Source: Skermanella sp. TT6
GTDB taxonomy: Bacteria > Pseudomonadota > Alphaproteobacteria > Azospirillales > Azospirillaceae
Assembly (NCBI RefSeq): GCF_016653635.2
Contig: NZ_CP067422.1
Span: forward strand, 192,001 to 256,000
Length of the DNA: 64,000 nt
Reading direction: 5' to 3'
Numbering within the stretch: position 1 is the first letter of the stretch; each line of letters opens with the position of its first letter. Positions 61,233-64,000 of the stretch are shown piece by piece. The position numbers were made by a program, and so were the translations under genes. The notes below the pieces were generated by a model. The model searched no databases. It was not told the origin of the DNA and saw nothing but the letters and a program-made list of their open reading frames with translations.

Positions 61233-64000
61233 TCAGGCCGGCTCCGCGACCCGGCTCTCCTCCGGAACGGGGCTCGCGGAGGCGCCCGCGTGCCGTGCCA
61301 TCTGGCGCTCGATGGCGGCCCGCATCTCGGCACCGGTGATCGGCTTGTGGGCGGCGCCGAAACCCAGGGCGACGATCTCGGAGACGATATCCTGGCCGGT
61401 TTCCCCGGTCAGGACCACGCCCGGCACCTTGCGGCCGAGGAACTCCTGGATCCGCAGCAGGCAGTCGGTGCCGACCTGGCCGTTGCGCAGCCGGTAGTCG
61501 GTGACGACGATGTCCGGCGTCAGGCCGCTCCGTTCCAGGGCCGCGATGGCCTCGTCGCCCGACGATGCCGCCAGCACCTCGTAGCCCCGGTCTTCCAGCA
61601 TCGACCGGAGGCCCATCAGGACGATGGCGTCGTCGTCGATGGCGAGCGCCACGCGGCCCAGGCCGGAGGCGTCGCCCGCCCGGTCCGCCGCGGGTCCCGT
61701 GCGGCGGGTCTCCGCGCCGAGGGGCCTGGACGCCGCCGGCAGCAGGATCGAGAAGACGGACCCGGTGCCGGGCACGGAGTGGACCTCCACCGGGTGGCCG
61801 AGCAGCCGCGACAGCCGCTGGACGATGGCGAGGCCCAGACCGAGCCCCTGGCTCCGGTCGCGCTCCTGGTTGCCGATCTGGTGGAATTCCTCCCAGATCC
61901 GGTCCAGGTGTTCGGGCGGGATGCCGATGCCGGTGTCCGCGATCTCGACGCGGACGCCGTCGGCCGCCGGCCGGCAGCGGATCCTGACTTCGCCCGCCTC
62001 GGTGTAGCGGATCGCGTTCTCCATCAGGTTGCGGATGATCCGGCCGAGCAAGGTGCGGTCGCTGCGCACCGCGACGTCGCAGGCCGCGTCGCGCAACAGG
62101 CGGAGCCCCTTGGCCGCCGCGGCGGGGGCGAAGCAGGCGGCGGTCTCGTCGATCAGCGGGCCGATCGGCACGTCGGCCAGTTCCGGGACGATCGCGCCGG
62201 CATCCAGCTTGGACACATCGAGCAGGCTGTCCAGCAGGTCCTTCAGGGCTCCCAACCCCTGGCCGAGCCGTTCCAGCAGGGCCTGCCCGGCGTCGGTCCC
62301 GACATGGCGCTCCAGCGCCGTGAAGACGAAGAACAGCGACTGCATCGGCTGGCGCAGGTCGTGGCTGGCGGCGGCCAGGAACTTGGACTTCGCCATGTTG
62401 GCCCGCTCGGCCTGCTCCTTCGCCAGGGCCAGCCGGCCTTCCCACGCCTTGGAGGCGCCGATATCCTGGAAGGCGACCAGCGCGCCGGTGATCCGCCCGC
62501 CGGCCGCCCGGATCGGCGCGGCGCTGACGCTGATCCAGGTGATCGACCCGTCGCCGCGGCGGTAGCGGATCTCCTCCGCCTGGACCTCCTCGCCGCCCAG
62601 GGCCCGGGCCAGCGGATGGGCCTCGGGGGCCAGCGGCGTGCCGTCGGGAAGGCAGGCGCCCCAGGCGGCGTAGGCCGCGACGTCGGGCGTCGGCAGGAGC
62701 GGATGGCCCAGGATGCGCTCGACCTCGGGATTGCCCAGGACGATCCTGCCGGACGGCGCGTCGGCCATCAGCAATCCTACCGGCATCGTGTCGATGATCG
62801 CGCGCAGGTGGAGCCGCTTGGTCTCCAGCCGGCTGATCATCTCCTCGCGCTCCCGCTCGGCCTCCCGGCGCTCCGTGATGTCCCGGATGATCCCGGTGAA
62901 GAAGCGGCGGCCGTCGGCCTGCCACTCCGCGATCGACAGTTCCAGCGGAAACACCGAGCCGTCCTTGCGCCGCCCCTCGACCGCGCGGTCGCTGCCGATG
63001 ATCCGGCGTTCGCCGGTCCGCCGGAATTGGGCGAGATAGCCGTCGTGGCGGCTCGCCTCGGCTTCCGGCATCAGCATCTTGACGTTGCCGCCGATGACCT
63101 CCCCGGCGGCATGGCCGAAGATCCGCTCCGCCGCCCGGTTGAAGGACCGCACCGTCCCCTGGTCGTCGATCACCACGATCGCGTCGACGGCGCTGTCCAC
63201 GATCGAGCGGTACTGCGCCTCGGCCTGCTCCGTCGCCCGCCCGGCGCTGAGGATGCTCGAATTGGCGTCGTCGAGCGCCCGCCACAGCCGCTCGACCTCG
63301 GCGATCGGTGCCGATCTCCGCGGCGAGGCACCGGATACGCCGGCGCGGTGCAGGCTCTCAAGGGCCCGGCCGGCTTCGGCGAGGGCCTCGATCGGGCCCA
63401 GGATCCGCTGGCACAGCGCGCGGCCCAGGGCCAGCGACGTGACGAGAAGGATCGCCGCCAACCCGCCGGCGACCCACAGGGTGCGGATCAGCGGACGGTC
63501 GATGTCGGCGGTCGGGGCGCCGACGAACAGGGTCCATCCGGTCAGCGCGGACGTCCGGTAGGCGCTGACCAGTTCCGTCCCTTCCAGCGACAGTCCCTGC
63601 GCCATGCCGTTGGGCGAGCGGGCGCGGGCATCCGACAGCCAGTCCGGCATCATCCTGCCGACGAAGGCTGCGGAATCCCGGTTCCGGGCCACGAAGCGGC
63701 CCTGGCGGTCGAAGGCGGCCACCACCGTGCCGTCCTGCGGGCTGAATTCGGCGAGCAGCGATGCCCAGGCCTGCGGGCGCACGAAGGCGGTCAGCAGGTA
63801 CCGCACGGCCCCGTCGCGCATCACCGGGACGACATGGCCGACGCCGGCCTCGCCCGACAGGCTGCCGGTGAACAGGTCCGACACCACCGGCCGCCGGGCC
63901 TGCGTCGCGAAGCGCAGGAGGTCCGGGTTGGCGCTCCGCGGCAGCGGGGCGCCGAACGGAAGCCCGGTATGGACCAGCGGAGTGCCGTTCGGGTCCAGCA
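61233..64000 (-). CDS. Hybrid sensor histidine kinase (Cache-like sensor, PAS, HK, REC), 5'-truncated
   Basis: At least 922 residues; the frame is open at the window edge (LDPNGTPLVHTGLPFGAPLP), so the N-terminus is missing. The visible part has the end of an extracytoplasmic Cache-like domain, a TM helix (WVAGGLAAILLVTSLALGRA), two PAS domains (AVDAIVVIDDQGTVRSFNRAAERIFGH; AIIDTMPVGLLMAD), and a kinase core: H-box SHDLRQPMQS, N-box NLMENAIRYT, G boxes DTGIGIP and GLGLGLAIV. A C-terminal receiver domain has the phospho-aspartate in VVTDYRL. The HDLRQP motif is that of the HWE-unlike, PAS-linked family often called FixL/NodV-type hybrids. Signal unknown. Confidence 0.88.
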   Translation of the reverse strand, partial: LDPNGTPLVHTGLPFGAPLPRSANPDLLRFATQARRPVVSDLFTGSLSGEAGVGHVVPVMRDGAVRYLLTAFVRPQAWASLLAEFSPQDGTVVAAFDRQGRFVARNRDSAAFVGRMMPDWLSDARARSPNGMAQGLSLEGTELVSAYRTSALTGWTLFVGAPTADIDRPLIRTLWVAGGLAAILLVTSLALGRALCQRILGPIEALAEAGRALESLHRAGVSGASPRRSAPIAEVERLWRALDDANSSILSAGRATEQAEAQYRSIVDSAVDAIVVIDDQGTVRSFNRAAERIFGHAAGEVIGGNVKMLMPEAEASRHDGYLAQFRRTGERRIIGSDRAVEGRRKDGSVFPLELSIAEWQADGRRFFTGIIRDITERREAEREREEMISRLETKRLHLRAIIDTMPVGLLMADAPSGRIVLGNPEVERILGHPLLPTPDVAAYAAWGACLPDGTPLAPEAHPLARALGGEEVQAEEIRYRRGDGSITWISVSAAPIRAAGGRITGALVAFQDIGASKAWEGRLALAKEQAERANMAKSKFLAAASHDLRQPMQSLFFVFTALERHVGTDAGQALLERLGQGLGALKDLLDSLLDVSKLDAGAIVPELADVPIGPLIDETAACFAPAAAAKGLRLLRDAACDVAVRSDRTLLGRIIRNLMENAIRYTEAGEVRIRCRPAADGVRVEIADTGIGIPPEHLDRIWEEFHQIGNQERDRSQGLGLGLAIVQRLSRLLGHPVEVHSVPGTGSVFSILLPAASRPLGAETRRTGPAADRAGDASGLGRVALAIDDDAIVLMGLRSMLEDRGYEVLAASSGDEAIAALERSGLTPDIVVTDYRLRNGQVGTDCLLRIQEFLGRKVPGVVLTGETGQDIVSEIVALGFGAAHKPITGAEMRAAIERQMARHAGASASPVPEESRVAEPA

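Overview
This is a GC-rich window (roughly two thirds G+C by eye). Its gene content suggests an alphaproteobacterium, most likely of the Rhodospirillales (Azospirillum/Skermanella-like). That placement is an inference from GC content, the PilZ-tailed chemoreceptor, the sorbitol-dehydrogenase-type GMC pair and the mix of sugar ABC transporters and chemoreceptors. No tRNA, rRNA, CRISPR array or prophage was seen. Coding density is high. Dispersed palindromic repeats sit in many intergenic gaps, and three toxin-antitoxin pairs are present.

Layout. 1-3.8 kb: end of a small subunit, a GMC sugar/polyol dehydrogenase and a Tat-exported multicopper oxidase. 3.8-4.4 kb: ccdAB. 4.65-12.4 kb: glyoxylate/glycerate operon (gcl, hyi, glxR, pyk, a PPDK-like protein lacking its PEP domain, a quinone oxidoreductase). 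12.4-13.5 kb: small unknown proteins and a glycine-zipper lipoprotein. 14-21.9 kb: GT39-like membrane glycosyltransferase, then a galactofuranose-type operon (glycosyltransferase, glf, GH1-like protein, ABC exporter). 22-25.1 kb: parDE, a Tat-like unknown protein, mazEF, and a REP-associated transposase followed by its probable REP repeats. 25.1-32.4 kb: sulfation locus (sulfotransferase, CysD, CysN-CysC fusion) flanked by two paralogous parallel beta-helix proteins, one periplasmic and one RTX-type.

33.3-50.1 kb: a split sugar regulon. A LacI regulator heads an operon of three FGGY-kinase genes and a class II aldolase; the last kinase copy has lost its active-site motifs. Five kilobases away is an ABC sugar importer with a tagatose-3-epimerase-like isomerase. 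The same perfect 16-bp palindrome lies upstream of both arms, so one regulator probably controls both. Two chemoreceptors and an alpha-carbonic anhydrase lie between the arms. 50.5-56.1 kb: DUF2270 membrane protein, formate/nitrite transporter, two universal stress proteins, a small HTH protein and a KefB-type antiporter. 56.1-64 kb: a PAS/PilZ chemoreceptor, a minimal tyrosine recombinase, an acetyltransferase, a PagL-like outer-membrane protein, a DUF1428 protein and a hybrid histidine kinase that runs off the window.

The observations most worth following are the catalytically dead FGGY paralog, the truncated PPDK translationally coupled to pyruvate kinase, the sulfation/beta-helix locus, the transposase with its matching REP family, and the LacI operator pair.
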